Positions 36,412-46,073 of a DNA stretch of 64,000 nt are shown here, piece by piece. A program made the position numbers and the translations under genes. Position 1 is the stretch's first letter. Every line of letters starts with the position of its first letter. The stretch is from Palsa-883 sp963826975. GTDB taxonomy: Bacteria; Pseudomonadota; Alphaproteobacteria; Acetobacterales; Acetobacteraceae. The stretch lies in the NCBI GenBank assembly GCA_963826975.1, contig CAWGZJ010000012.1, forward strand, positions 248,001 to 312,000, given 5' to 3'. The notes below the pieces were generated by a model that saw nothing but the letters and a program-made list of their open reading frames with translations, searched no databases and was not told the DNA's origin.

Positions 36412-38378
36412 CTTGCTGTGACCATCTGCGGCACCGCCCTGGCGTCGAGGCCAATCGCGCCCAACGCGGCGGCGACGATGTCCTTGGCGGTCAGGCCCGC
36501 CTCGGCAAGCTGCTTGGCCTGCGAGTCATGGTCGATGAAGCGGTCCGGCAGCACCATCGGTCGGACTTTAAGCCCGGCGTCCAGCAAGCCCTTCCAGGCC
36601 AGATGCTGCAGCACCGCACTGCCGAAGCCGCCGACCGCGCCTTCTTCGATGGTGATCAGTACCTCATGGTGGCGGGCAAGCTGCTCGATCAGCGCGGTGT
36701 CCAGCGGCTTGGCGAAACGGGCGTCGGCGACGGTGGTCGGCAGCCCGCGGGCGGCCAGTTCATCCGCCGCGCGCATCGCGTCGGCCAGGCGGGTGCCGAA
36801 GGACAGGATCGCGACGCTGCTGCCCTCGCGCATTACGCGGCCCTTGCCGAGCGCCCAGACCTCGCCCTGACTTGGCAGGACGACACCGACGCCCTCGCCG
36901 CGCGGGTAGCGGAAGGCCGAGGGCCGGTCGTTGATCGAAACGGCGGTGGCGACGGCGTGCACCAACTCGCTCTCATCGGCCGGCCCCATGACCACCATGC
37001 CGGGTAGGCAGCCGAGATAGGTGATGTCGAAGCTGCCGGCATGTGTCGCGCCGTCGTTGCCGACCAGCCCGGCACGGTCCATCGCGAAGCGAACCGGCAG
37101 GCGCTGGATCGCTACGTCGTGCACCACCTGGTCGTAGGCGCGCTGCAGGAAGGTGGAGTAAATCGCGCAGAACGGCTTCATCCCCTCGGTCGCCATGCCG
37201 GCGGCGAAAGTCACCGCGTGCTGTTCGGCGATGCCAACGTCGAAACATCGGTCGGGGAAGCGCTTGCCGAATTTGTCGAGCCCGGTGCCCGACGGCATCG
37301 CCGCGGTGATGGCGACAATGCTCTTATCTTTCTCGGCCTCGGCGATCAGCGCGCTGGCGAAGACGTTGGTATAGCTGGGCGGACCCGGTGGCGCCTTGGC
37401 CTGCTCGAACGTCACCACGTTGAACTTGCTAACGCTGTGCAGCTTGTCGGCGGAGCCTTCACCCTGCGCGTAACCCTTGCCTTTGCGGGTGATCACGTGG
37501 ACCAGGATGGGGCCCTGTTCATCGGCCTCGCGCACGTTGCGCAGCACCGGCAGCAGGTGGTCCAGGTTGTGGCCGTCGATCGGGCCGACATAGTAGAAGC
37601 CCAACTCCTCGAACAGCGTGCCGCCGGTCAGCATGCCGCGGGCGTATTCCTCGGCGCGGCGCGCGGTGCGCTCGATGCCGCGTGGAAAGCGCTTGGCCAT
37701 GCGCACTGCGAGGTCGCGCAGGCTCAGGAAGCTGCGTGACGACATCAGCCGCGACAGATAGGCGCTCATCGCACCCACCGGGGGGGCGATCGACATGTCG
37801 TTGTCGTTCAGGATCACGATCAGCCGCGAGTGCCGCGCCCCGGCGTTGTTCATCGCCTCGTAGGCCATGCCGGCGCTCATCGCCCCGTCGCCGATGACGC
37901 AGATCACATTGCGGTCGTCGCGCCCCGCTTCCGCGGCACGCCCGGCGTCCTTGACGTGCGCATTCTTCAGGTCGCGCGCCACCGCCATGCCGAGCCCGGC
38001 GGAGATCGAGGTGGAGGAATGCGCCGCGCCGAACGGGTCGTACTCGCTTTCGGCTCGGCGGGTGAAGCCGGACAGGCCGCCGCCCTGGCGCAGCGTGCGG
38101 ATGCGGTCGCGCCGGCCGGTCAAAATTTTGTGTGGATAGGCCTGGTGGCCGACATCCCAGATCAGCCGGTCGCGCGGCGTGTCGAAGATGGCGTGCAACG
38201 CCACCGTCAGCTCGACCACGCCCAGCCCGGAGCCGAGATGCCCGCCGGTCACCGAGACGGCATCGATCGTCTCGGCGCGCAACTCGTCGGCGAGCTGGCG
38301 TAATTGTTCGTGCGAGAAGTTGCGCAGATCGGCCGGGATATGCACCCGATCCAGCAACGGCGTGGGTACGGCATTCAT
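36408..38378 (-). CDS. dxs: 1-deoxy-D-xylulose-5-phosphate synthase
   Basis: This 656-residue thiamine-diphosphate enzyme joins pyruvate and glyceraldehyde 3-phosphate, the first step of the non-mevalonate isoprenoid pathway. Visible are GDGAMSAGMAYEAMNN for ThDP/Mg binding, VGHQAYPHKILTGR, GIAEQHAVTFAAGMA and FRYPRGEGVG. The length is normal. It lies between ispA upstream and the MlaC-like gene downstream. Confidence 0.97.
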   Translation of the reverse strand: MNAVPTPLLDRVHIPADLRNFSHEQLRQLADELRAETIDAVSVTGGHLGSGLGVVELTVALHAIFDTPRDRLIWDVGHQAYPHKILTGRRDRIRTLRQGGGLSGFTRRAESEYDPFGAAHSSTSISAGLGMAVARDLKNAHVKDAGRAAEAGRDDRNVICVIGDGAMSAGMAYEAMNNAGARHSRLIVILNDNDMSIAPPVGAMSAYLSRLMSSRSFLSLRDLAVRMAKRFPRGIERTARRAEEYARGMLTGGTLFEELGFYYVGPIDGHNLDHLLPVLRNVREADEQGPILVHVITRKGKGYAQGEGSADKLHSVSKFNVVTFEQAKAPPGPPSYTNVFASALIAEAEKDKSIVAITAAMPSGTGLDKFGKRFPDRCFDVGIAEQHAVTFAAGMATEGMKPFCAIYSTFLQRAYDQVVHDVAIQRLPVRFAMDRAGLVGNDGATHAGSFDITYLGCLPGMVVMGPADESELVHAVATAVSINDRPSAFRYPRGEGVGVVLPSQGEVWALGKGRVMREGSSVAILSFGTRLADAMRAADELAARGLPTTVADARFAKPLDTALIEQLARHHEVLITIEEGAVGGFGSAVLQHLAWKGLLDAGLKVRPMVLPDRFIDHDSQAKQLAEAGLTAKDIVAAALGAIGLDARAVPQMVTAS

Positions 38379-38409
38379 ATCGATCGTGCTCCGCCTTCAG
38401 TTCCGCCCC

Positions 38410-39321
38410 TCAATTCCGCCGGGCCACGACGAATGACGCCAGCGCCCGCAGCAGCGCCGCGCGCTCGCCGAAGCCGTCCAGGTGCGCGGCCGCCTGCCGG
38501 GCCAGCATGTCGGCCTGCTGACGCGCTCTTGCAACACCAAGCACTGTAACCATTGTTGCTTTGCCGGCCGCCTGGTCCTTCCCGGTGCGCTTGCCGGTTT
38601 CCTCGGCGCTCCCCTCCGCGTCCAGCAGATCATCAGCAATTTGGAACGCCGCGCCCACGTCCCGCCCGTAGGCCGCGAGCAGGTGCCGCTGCATCGGGGC
38701 AGCCCGGCCGAGGATGGCCCCGGCCTCGGCACTGAACTGGATCAGCCGGCCGGTCTTCAACGCCTGCAGCCGCGTTACCGCCGGCCCGTCCAGAGTCTGC
38801 CCCTCAGCCAGCATGTCGATCATCTGCCCGCCGGCCATGCCGCGGGCGCCGGCTGCGGCCCCCAACGCCGCCACCAGCTCGCACCGCGCCTGCGGGTCGG
38901 AGTGGGTGTCCGGCTCGGCGAGCAGCTCGAAGGCACGGGCCTGCAGCGCGTCGCCGGCCAGAATCGCGGTGGCCTCGTTGAACGCCTTGTGGGTGGTGGG
39001 CTTGCCGCGGCGCAGATCATCGTTGTCCATTGCGGGCAGGTCGTCGTGCACCAGCGAATACGCGTGCAGCATCTCGATCGAGGCCGCCACCCGCGCCGCA
39101 CAGGTCTCCGAGACCGAAAACAGCGCCGCCCCTTCGATGACCAGAAACGCACGCATCCGCTTGCCGCCGCCCAGCGTCGCGTAGCGCATCGCTTTCGCCA
39201 GCCGGGCTTCCGCGCCTTCCTCCGGCGGCAGCAGCGCGTCCAACGCCGCTTCGACCACGCTGGCGACACGCTGCAGTGCCGCCGAAAGCTCTGTCTGGCT
39301 CGACTCCAACGCTCCGTCCAT
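38410..39321 (-). CDS. ispA: farnesyl/geranyl diphosphate synthase IspA
   Basis: This 303-residue prenyl synthase has both aspartate-rich motifs, DDLPAMDNDD (first, near residues 95-105) and DDLLDAEGS (second), plus GGKRMRAFLV near the N-terminus. The start at 39321 (MDGALES) is 5 bases after the xseB stop, the usual bacterial order xseB-ispA-dxs. It makes the C15 precursor for ubiquinone and hopanoid synthesis. Confidence 0.95.
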   Translation of the reverse strand: MDGALESSQTELSAALQRVASVVEAALDALLPPEEGAEARLAKAMRYATLGGGKRMRAFLVIEGAALFSVSETCAARVAASIEMLHAYSLVHDDLPAMDNDDLRRGKPTTHKAFNEATAILAGDALQARAFELLAEPDTHSDPQARCELVAALGAAAGARGMAGGQMIDMLAEGQTLDGPAVTRLQALKTGRLIQFSAEAGAILGRAAPMQRHLLAAYGRDVGAAFQIADDLLDAEGSAEETGKRTGKDQAAGKATMVTVLGVARARQQADMLARQAAAHLDGFGERAALLRALASFVVARRN

Positions 39322-39326
39322 GCCGG

Positions 39327-39587
39327 TCAATCCACCTGCCTGGTGCCGAGCGTACCATCGGCATGTTCGACGATCGCCGCCACGCGTGCTTCGGCCTCGG
39401 CGAGCTTGGCCTCGCAATGGCGGCGCAGGGCGGCGCCTCGCTCATAGGCGGCAATGGCGTCTTCCAGCTTCTGCTGGCCTCCTTCGAGTCCACGCACGAT
39501 CTGCTCCAGGTCCGCCAGCGCATCCTCGAACGACATCTGACTGACATCCACGGCCTTTGCCGGGTCATGCCGCTTGTCGTCCGGCAT
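39327..39587 (-). CDS. xseB: exodeoxyribonuclease VII small subunit
   Basis: The 86-residue protein has the family core MSFEDALADLEQIVRGLEGG and a helix with RGAALRRHCEAKLAEAEARV. It is the small subunit of the single-strand nuclease XseAB. It is first in the xseB-ispA-dxs unit. The large-subunit gene is not in the window. Confidence 0.95.
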   Translation of the reverse strand: MPDDKRHDPAKAVDVSQMSFEDALADLEQIVRGLEGGQQKLEDAIAAYERGAALRRHCEAKLAEAEARVAAIVEHADGTLGTRQVD

Positions 39588-39850
39588 TTGTCACTCCCTC
39601 CGCACCCCGACCACTGGTGGTAACCTCTCCATCCTCGCCCGCCAACCCCGATTCGCGCCACGAAATCAACGCATGTTCGCATCGAGCTTTACGCGCGCAG
39701 CTATCGTCCGGTGTCTGGCGCCCGGCCAGCGGCGCGCCCGAACGCGATGGCTACACGGCCAGGGACGCAACAGGCGCCGGCAATTCGGCGGAATCATGTC
39801 GGATAGCGCTGCTTCGCCCAGCGAACCCATCGGTATGGATCGCACCTGGA

Positions 39851-40192
39851 TCATCGGTCTGGTTCCGGGCCTCCCGCCTTCGTGCCCGGCGCCTTGGTGC
39901 CCGGCGCCTTCGTGCCCGGCGCCGGGCCATCCGGCGCCTGGTCGCCCAGCGATGGACCATTGGGCTCAGGGCGGCGGCGGATCAGGAAACTGAGCACCCC
40001 GCCCTCTTCGCTCCAGGCCAGCAGGGCGTGACCGGTCTCACGGCAATAGGCCTGAAAATCCGCCACCGCCGCCCGGTCCGTGGCCAGCACGCGCAGTCGA
40101 TCGCCCGGCGCCAGGCTCCGTAGCGTGCGGTTGGCACGCAACACCGGCAGCGGACAGTTCAGCCCCTTCACGTCCAGGAGAGTCTCGCTCAT
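39851..40192 (-). CDS. TusA/SirA-like sulfurtransferase with repeated C-terminal tail
   Basis: The 113-residue protein begins MSETLLDVKGLNCPLPVLRAN; Cys13 in CPLPVLR is the sulfur-carrying cysteine of TusA relatives. The domain ends near residue 75. A Pro/Gly/Lys tail with APGTK repeated three times follows, which normal TusA lacks. The tail is low-complexity and may be disordered. It diverges from the ROK kinase gene. Its role in tRNA thiolation or sulfur transfer is inferred from the family. Confidence 0.85.
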   Translation of the reverse strand: MSETLLDVKGLNCPLPVLRANRTLRSLAPGDRLRVLATDRAAVADFQAYCRETGHALLAWSEEGGVLSFLIRRRPEPNGPSLGDQAPDGPAPGTKAPGTKAPGTKAGGPEPDR

Positions 40193-40258
40193 GGTAGCAT
40201 CCTGAGGTCCCCGCCCAGCTTGAGCAACCCGCCCAAGCCCGCCATCCTGGCGACAGAT

Positions 40259-41185
40259 ATGGTAAATCCCGACATGGTCCAACCAGAGAGCAAGCACCGC
40301 ATCGGCGTCGATCTTGGCGGCACCAAGATCGAGATCATCGTCCTCGATCCGGACGGCACCGAGCGGTTGCGCCATCGCGTCCCCACGCCCGCCGGCTATC
40401 CCGCCGCGCTTACGGCGATCGCCGAGTTGGTGCGCGATACCGAATCGCGGCTCGCGGTGAGTGCTACGGTGGGGATCGGCATCCCGGGCGTGATCAGCCC
40501 GGCGACCGGCCTGGTGAAGAACGCCAACTCCAACGCACTGAATGGCCATCCGTTCGACCGCGACATCAGCGCACTGCTCGATCGCGAGGTGCGAGTGGAG
40601 AACGACGCCAACTGCTTTGCCCTGTCCGAGGCGGTGGACGGGGCCGGCGTCGGGTATCGGCAGGTGTTTGGCGTGATCCTGGGCACCGGCGTCGGCGGCG
40701 GCATCGTGACCGATTGCAAGGTGCATCGCGGCCCGCACAGCATAGCCGGGGAATGGGGCCACAATCCGTTGCCCTGGCCGCGGCTGGACGAACTGCCGGG
40801 CGCCCATTGCTGGTGCGGCAATTGGAACTGCCTGGAGACCTGGGTCGCCGGCCCCGCGCTGGCACGCGACTGCGACGGTCCCGGCGCGCATGACGCCAGC
40901 GACATCCCGGAGCGTGCCGCCGCGGGCGACCAGCGGGCGCGCGATGCGCTGGCGCGGCACGCCAACCGCCTGGCGCGCGGGCTGGCCCAGGTGATCAACC
41001 TGCTGGATCCGGACGTGATCGTGCTGGGCGGCGGCCTGTCCAACATGGCACATCTGTATCAGGAGTTGCCGCGGCTGATCCCGCGCAACGTGTTCAGCGA
41101 TGTGATCCAGACGCCGATAGTGCCGAACCGGCACGGGGATTCCTCGGGCGTGCGCGGCGCGGCGTGGCTGTGGCCGGCCGAGTAA
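40259..41185 (+). CDS. ROK-family sugar kinase
   Basis: This protein of about 308 residues has the ATP-binding GVDLGGTKIE, the sugar-binding END segment VENDANCFALSEA and the ROK signature region GTGVGGGIVTD, with the zinc ligands in HCWCGNWNCLE. It phosphorylates a hexose such as fructose, glucose or N-acetylglucosamine. ATG codons at 40259 and 40274 and a TTG at 40220 are in frame; 40259 is chosen as the first ATG. Confidence 0.88.
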   Translation: MVNPDMVQPESKHRIGVDLGGTKIEIIVLDPDGTERLRHRVPTPAGYPAALTAIAELVRDTESRLAVSATVGIGIPGVISPATGLVKNANSNALNGHPFDRDISALLDREVRVENDANCFALSEAVDGAGVGYRQVFGVILGTGVGGGIVTDCKVHRGPHSIAGEWGHNPLPWPRLDELPGAHCWCGNWNCLETWVAGPALARDCDGPGAHDASDIPERAAAGDQRARDALARHANRLARGLAQVINLLDPDVIVLGGGLSNMAHLYQELPRLIPRNVFSDVIQTPIVPNRHGDSSGVRGAAWLWPAE

Positions 41186-41210
41186 GTAAGCAAGAGCCTC
41201 GCACCATGCC

Positions 41211-41615
41211 TCAACTGACATTGGGCGGACCGATCCTGTAGCCGTCGAAGATCAACCCGAGAATTGGGACCGCGGCACCCCAATATCCCAGAAAGCGGCC
41301 TAGGTCCGGCTCGAACCTTATATGCACCGCGCCCGTGCCGAAGCGGTCTTTCCAGGTGAAATCAGCCTCGCAGTCTCCGGTCTGGCGGAACCCGCTCAAC
41401 GTGCCGTCAAAGGGCTCCGAGTCGTCGACGTGGTAACTGCCTGCCAGCGTTCCGTCGGGCTCGGCGTGAAGTTCCGTGTCCATCGTCTGTAGCCCAGGCC
41501 CATTCCAAACCGGCCCGCGCCATGATCCAATACTTTGAACAAAGCACGCTTCCAGGCCAAACGCCGGCTGAGTGACGGGAAACAGTACCAGAACGGCGAA
41601 TATGCGCGCGAGCAT
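41211..41615 (-). CDS. secreted protein of unknown function
   Basis: The 134-residue protein has a clear signal peptide (MLARIFAVLVLFPVTQPAFG, cleavage before LEACF). A beta-rich body with Trp and Gly follows (GSYHVDDSEPFDGTLSGF, GRFLGYWGAAVP). Two cysteines could form a disulfide. The pattern is that of a small lipocalin-like or membrane-stabilising protein, but no family is recognised. A much longer frame upstream to 42779 runs through repeat DNA and is not real. Confidence 0.65.
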   Translation of the reverse strand: MLARIFAVLVLFPVTQPAFGLEACFVQSIGSWRGPVWNGPGLQTMDTELHAEPDGTLAGSYHVDDSEPFDGTLSGFRQTGDCEADFTWKDRFGTGAVHIRFEPDLGRFLGYWGAAVPILGLIFDGYRIGPPNVS

Positions 41616-41904
41616 CCTGGGCTCCGGGGGTGATGATCGTTGCGGCCTCGATAATGCTATATGCGGCAATGCTATATGCGACGCCGGGGACGGCAAGGTG
41701 TGGTTTGCCTTTTTGGTCCCGCCGTAGCCGGTTGCGACGACCGCCGACCTGATCGAGGAGTGCTGCACGAGCGAGTGCCGGCCGCAACTCGCGGCACGAC
41801 GCCGTCCCACCCCCGCATCCAACGTGGGGTGGAATAGCCTTGCCCCCGGACCCTTGATCCGGGGGGCAGCGCCTTCCGCCGCCGTCCCGTCCCGCCCACC
41901 CTCC

Positions 41905-43620
41905 CACCGGGCAAAGTCCCGCACCAGACGGTTGCATCGCGCTTGCGCTCGGGCGCTTGACCCAAGGGTCGTTGCGCGTTTCGCGAAAACATGCCCGCTG
42001 CCACCTCCATCCTCGCCGCTATGGCCGGGCCTGACCAGCCGTCCGTCCCAGCCGGTGCCGACGCGATCCATCTTCACCACGGCTGGTGGCCCCCGGGCAA
42101 AATCCCGGCACCAGACGGTTGTATCGCGCATGCCCTCGGGGCACTCGGCCGAGGGCATGCCCCCGGGCGCATCACCCGGGGGTCGTTGCGCATTTCGCGA
42201 AAACACGCCCGCCACCGCCGCCCGCACCGCCATGGCAGACCCCGAGCCGGCCATCCGCCCCCGCCGATGCCACTGCGACCCATCCCGACCGCCGGGATGC
42301 AGCCCCGCGCAGGCCCTCGCAGGGTCGTTGCGCATTTCGCGAAAAAACGCCCACCGCCTCCAACCCGCACCATGGCCGACCCCGAGCCGGCCATCCGCTC
42401 CCGTCGTCGATGCCACCGCGGCCCATCCGGACCGCCGGGACGCAGCCCCTGGCAGGCCCTCGCAGGGTCGTTGCGCGTTTCGCAAAAACACACCCACCGC
42501 CTCCGCCCACACCGCCATGGCCGACCCCGAGCCGGCCATCCGCCCCCGCCGATGCCACCACGACCCATCCCGACCGCCGGGACGCGGCCCCGCGCAGGGT
42601 CGTTGCGCGTTTCGCGAAAAAACGCCCACTGCCTCCGCCCTCACCACCATGGCCGACCCTGAGCCGGCCATCCGCCCCGCCGATGCCACCGCGATCCATC
42701 CCGACCGCCGGGACGCAGCCCCGCGCAGGCCCTCGCAGGGTCGTTGCGCATTTCGCGAAAAAACGCCCACCGCCTCCACCCCGCACCATGGCCAGCCCCG
42801 AGCCGGCCATCCGCCCCGCCGATGCCACCGCGATCCATCCCGACCGCCGGGACACAGCCCCTGGCAGACCGTCGCAGGGTTGTTGCGCGTTTCGCAAAAA
42901 AACGCCCACCGCCTCCGCCCTCACCACCATGGCGGACCCCGAGCCGGCCATCCGCCCCGCCGATGCCACCACGACCCATCCCGACCGCCGGGACGCAGCC
43001 CCGAGGCGGACCCTCGCAGGGTCGTTGCGCGTTTCGCGAAAATACGCCCACCGCCACCTTCACCCGCACCATGGCCGACCCCGAGCCGGCCATCCGCTCC
43101 CGCCGATGCCACTGCGATCCATCCCGACCGCCGGGATGCAGCCCCTGGCAGACCCTCGCAGGGTCGTTGCGCATTTCGCGAAAAAACGCCCACCGCCTCC
43201 ACCCCGCACCATGGCCAGCCCCGAGCCGCCCATCCGCCCCGCCGATGCCACCACGATCCATCCCGACCGCCGGGACGCAGCCCCTCGCAGGCTCTCGCAG
43301 GGTCGTTGCGCGTTTCGCGAAAAAGCGCCCACCGCCTCCACCCTCACCGCCATGGCCAGCCCCGAGCCGCCAATCCGGTCCCGTCGATGCCACCGCGACC
43401 CCTCCCGTCCGCCGGGACGCAGCTCCGCGCAGGCTCTCGCAGGGTCGTTGCGCGTTTCGCGAAAAAACGCCCACCGCCTCCGCCCTCACCGCCATGGCCG
43501 ACCCCGAGCCAGCCATCCGCCCCGCCGATGCCACTGCGACCCATCCCGACCGCCGGGATGCAGCCGCTGGCAGGCTCGCGCAGGGTTGTTGCGCATTTCG
43601 CGAAAACCGCGCCCGCCGCC
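41905..43620. repeat. tandem array of about 141-bp GC-rich repeats, 12 copies
   Basis: Each unit carries GGGTCGTTGCGC(A/G)TTTCGCGAAAA, with the palindrome TTTCGCGAAA, then a C-rich arm, ATGGCCGACCCCGAGCC and ATCCCGACCGCCGGGA. The GGGT anchors stand at 41966, 42180, 42322, 42465, 42597, 42738, 42877, 43019, 43161, 43300, 43442 and 43583. The first spacing is 214 bp; the rest are 132-143 bp and often not multiples of three. Frame is not conserved, so this is noncoding despite long open frames on both strands. Confidence 0.92.
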
Positions 43621-43989
43621 AAAAACCCGCCGCACCCATCATGGCCCGCCCCCCAAGCCGGCCACCCGCCGCCGCGGCACCGGGCCGCGGAGGACGCAGG
43701 AAGCCGCCAGCGACAGCCCACCGCGCGAAGCGCCATGCTGCCCTTCCGCGCCCTGACAGCGAGCAACAAGAATCGGAACCGCAAACAACGCAAACGGAAT
43801 GCGCCGCAACGCCGCCGGGTCGGCACCAGCCCACGTTCCGCTCGGATCATCGGCGTTTATCGGCGTTCATCCGCGGCAAGAATCCTTGCCTGCCTTGGCA
43901 AGCCACCGCACCGCCGCCAACAGCGCTTCGCACCCCCCGCGCCCAGTTGCCAAGGAGCCCACCCGGCGCAGCCGAGATCCAACCCCCCC

Positions 43990-44844
43990 TCACTCCTCCC
44001 CAGCCGCGGCCGCAGCGCGAGACGCCGGCGTCAGCATCTCCAACGGCGCCACCGGCCCGGTATACGTATAGCCAAAGAACTCCCGCCGCTCCGGCTTGGT
44101 CATGTTCTCCCACCCCGGGTACTTCCGCGCCGCCCGCTCATCGGGCACCCAGGTCCGCGCGTAATCACCCTCTTTGTACTTGTAGATCCGCCGCGGCCCG
44201 GGCTTCACCGGCAACGGAGGCTCGCCCGCCGCCTCGCGACGCAGCCGCTCGATCTCCTCGTTCATCTCCGCGTCGTCGATCTCATCGATCCAGCGGATGA
44301 TTTCCGCCGGTTCCTCCGCCGCCGCCTTGCCCCCGAGCGCCGCCTCGGCCGGCCGTGCCGGAGCCTCCCGCATAACCCCCGCCAGCGCCGCCGCCGCGCC
44401 GCCCCAGTCGCGCGCCGGCGCCGCCGGCTGCAACCGAAGCTGCTTCAACGACCGCAGCGCGCCGGCCATCACGCGCAGCAGCGCCGCAGCGCTGGCCCGC
44501 TGGCGCAGCGCCTGCACGGCCGAGGCATCCGGGGCGAACGCCAGCCGGCAGGCGTCGACCGCCCCGGCCTGGGTGGCGATCACCGTCACCGCCAGCATCG
44601 TCTGCAGCGCATCGTGCGGGTCGAGCGCGCCGAGCCTGTCGAGGCCGCCCTGCACCACCTCCTGCCAGGCGGTCTCCGGCGCATCGGCCGGCGGGCGGGG
44701 GAGTGCCAGCACCATGCCTCGCAAGTCCTGCGGCGGGATGACGTAGGGCGGCCTGGCCGGTGCGGCGGTGGGGTCGGGGTCGGGGGATGGGTTGGACACA
44801 GGTGTGGTTTCCCTTGGGGCAAATTGGACCTGCCAGTGTAGCAC
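43990..44844 (-). CDS. conserved-looking hypothetical protein
   Basis: This protein of about 284 residues was not recognised. It has a Pro-rich start (residues 15-40), an Ala/Leu-rich helical middle (about 45-150) with LLRVMAGALRSLKQLRL, an acidic stretch IDEIDDAEMNEEIERLRRE, and a C-terminal aromatic part KYPGWENMTKPERREFFGYTYTG. The minus-strand frame has normal codon usage up to its stop, unlike the neighbouring repeat DNA. It lies between the repeat array and the IS1111-type element; a DNA-related or mobile role is only a guess. Confidence 0.6.
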   Translation of the reverse strand: MLHWQVQFAPRETTPVSNPSPDPDPTAAPARPPYVIPPQDLRGMVLALPRPPADAPETAWQEVVQGGLDRLGALDPHDALQTMLAVTVIATQAGAVDACRLAFAPDASAVQALRQRASAAALLRVMAGALRSLKQLRLQPAAPARDWGGAAAALAGVMREAPARPAEAALGGKAAAEEPAEIIRWIDEIDDAEMNEEIERLRREAAGEPPLPVKPGPRRIYKYKEGDYARTWVPDERAARKYPGWENMTKPERREFFGYTYTGPVAPLEMLTPASRAAAAAGEE

Positions 44845-45008
44845 AAGACAGATAGAAATGATAGTTAATAAATTTAACCTACCCGACCAAATCCGAACGC
44901 CACCGCAAACGTTGTGCTATCTTGGCGCCTTGTTGGGGTGGACGGCCCCGACGGCATCGCATGTGCCAGATTGAGGTCGTTGAAGACCCTCAAACAAAGG
45001 AGCCGTCC

Positions 45009-46073
45009 GTGAGCAAGATTATCCGCATCGGTATGGACACGTCCAAGCATGTTTTTCAGCTGCATGGGGTAGACGAGAACGAGATGCCGGTGCTGCGGCG
45101 GAAGCTGCGCCGGCATCAGGTGCTTGGGTTCTTTGCCAAGCTCGAGCCGACGGTGATCGGCATGGAAGCGTGCGGCGCATCGCATTACTGGGCGCGCCAG
45201 CTTGCGGCGCTGGGACACAAGGTGGTGCTCATCCCGCCGCAATACGTCAAGCCCTACGTCGACCGCGGCAAGAACGATGCGGCCGATGCCGAGGCCATCT
45301 GCGAGGCGATGAGCCGGCCGAAGGTGAAGAAGCGGTTCGTTGCGGCGAAGACGGTGGAGCAACAGGCCGCCCAGATGCTGATCGGGGTGCGCGAGGCCTT
45401 GCTGCGCCGCCGCACGCAGGTGAGCAACGCGATCAGAGGCCATGCCGCGGAGTTCGGGCTGGTGGCGCCCAAGGGTCTTGCGCGGATCGAGCTGCTGGCC
45501 GAGCAGATCGCGCAGGACGTCACGATCCCGCCTCTCGCCAGGGAGATGTTCCTGGTCCTTGTCGGGCAGTATCGGCACGCCAATGCCCAGGTCACCGAGC
45601 TCGACGCCAGGCTGATGGCGTTCCATCGCAGCAACGAGCAGAGCCTAAGGTTGGCCGAAGTGCCGGCGATCGGACCGGTGACCGCCGCGGCCCTCGTCGC
45701 CAAAGTCAGCCATCCCGAGACGTTCCGCTGCGGACGCGACTTCGCGGCCTCGATTGGACTGACGCCAAAGGATCACTCCACCGCCGGCAAGCTCAAGCTG
45801 GGCGTGATTACCCGCGCCGGCGACGAGACGTTGCGCACGCTTCTGGTCTGCGGCGCCACCGCCGTCATCCGGCAAGCCAAATCCCGCCCACCCTCGCCCT
45901 GGCTTGCTGAGCTGCTCAAGCGCAAGCCGCCCAAACTGGCCGCGGTGGCGCTCGCCAACAAGACAGCCCGCATCGCCTGGAAGTTGATGGTCAGCGGCCA
46001 ACACTACGATCCGCGCAAGGCTCAACCGCAACCAAATCCGGCGAACCCCGAAATGCGCAAGCAGGCGGCATGA
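45009..46073 (+). CDS. IS110-family transposase (DEDD recombinase)
   Basis: The 354-residue protein has an N-terminal RuvC-like DEDD domain: Asp in GMDTSK, Glu in GMEACG and Asp residues in GKNDAADAEA. A C-terminal Tnp domain follows, with VPAIGPVTAAALVA and FAASIGLTPKDHSTAGK, including the region of the catalytic serine. The GTG at 45009 is chosen because the RuvC domain begins there, 4 bases after a GGAGCC-type site; the frame extends upstream to 44922. The enzyme looks intact. Confidence 0.92.
   Translation: MSKIIRIGMDTSKHVFQLHGVDENEMPVLRRKLRRHQVLGFFAKLEPTVIGMEACGASHYWARQLAALGHKVVLIPPQYVKPYVDRGKNDAADAEAICEAMSRPKVKKRFVAAKTVEQQAAQMLIGVREALLRRRTQVSNAIRGHAAEFGLVAPKGLARIELLAEQIAQDVTIPPLAREMFLVLVGQYRHANAQVTELDARLMAFHRSNEQSLRLAEVPAIGPVTAAALVAKVSHPETFRCGRDFAASIGLTPKDHSTAGKLKLGVITRAGDETLRTLLVCGATAVIRQAKSRPPSPWLAELLKRKPPKLAAVALANKTARIAWKLMVSGQHYDPRKAQPQPNPANPEMRKQAA

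Noticed and set aside
41905..43620. CRISPR array
   Set aside because: The whole ~141-bp unit repeats; there are no short repeats with unique spacers, and no cas gene is near.
41824..44841. Plus-strand open frame of about 1000 codons across the repeat array
   Set aside because: Repeat spacing breaks the frame from unit to unit, similar long frames exist on the other strand, and its end lies opposite a more gene-like minus-strand frame.
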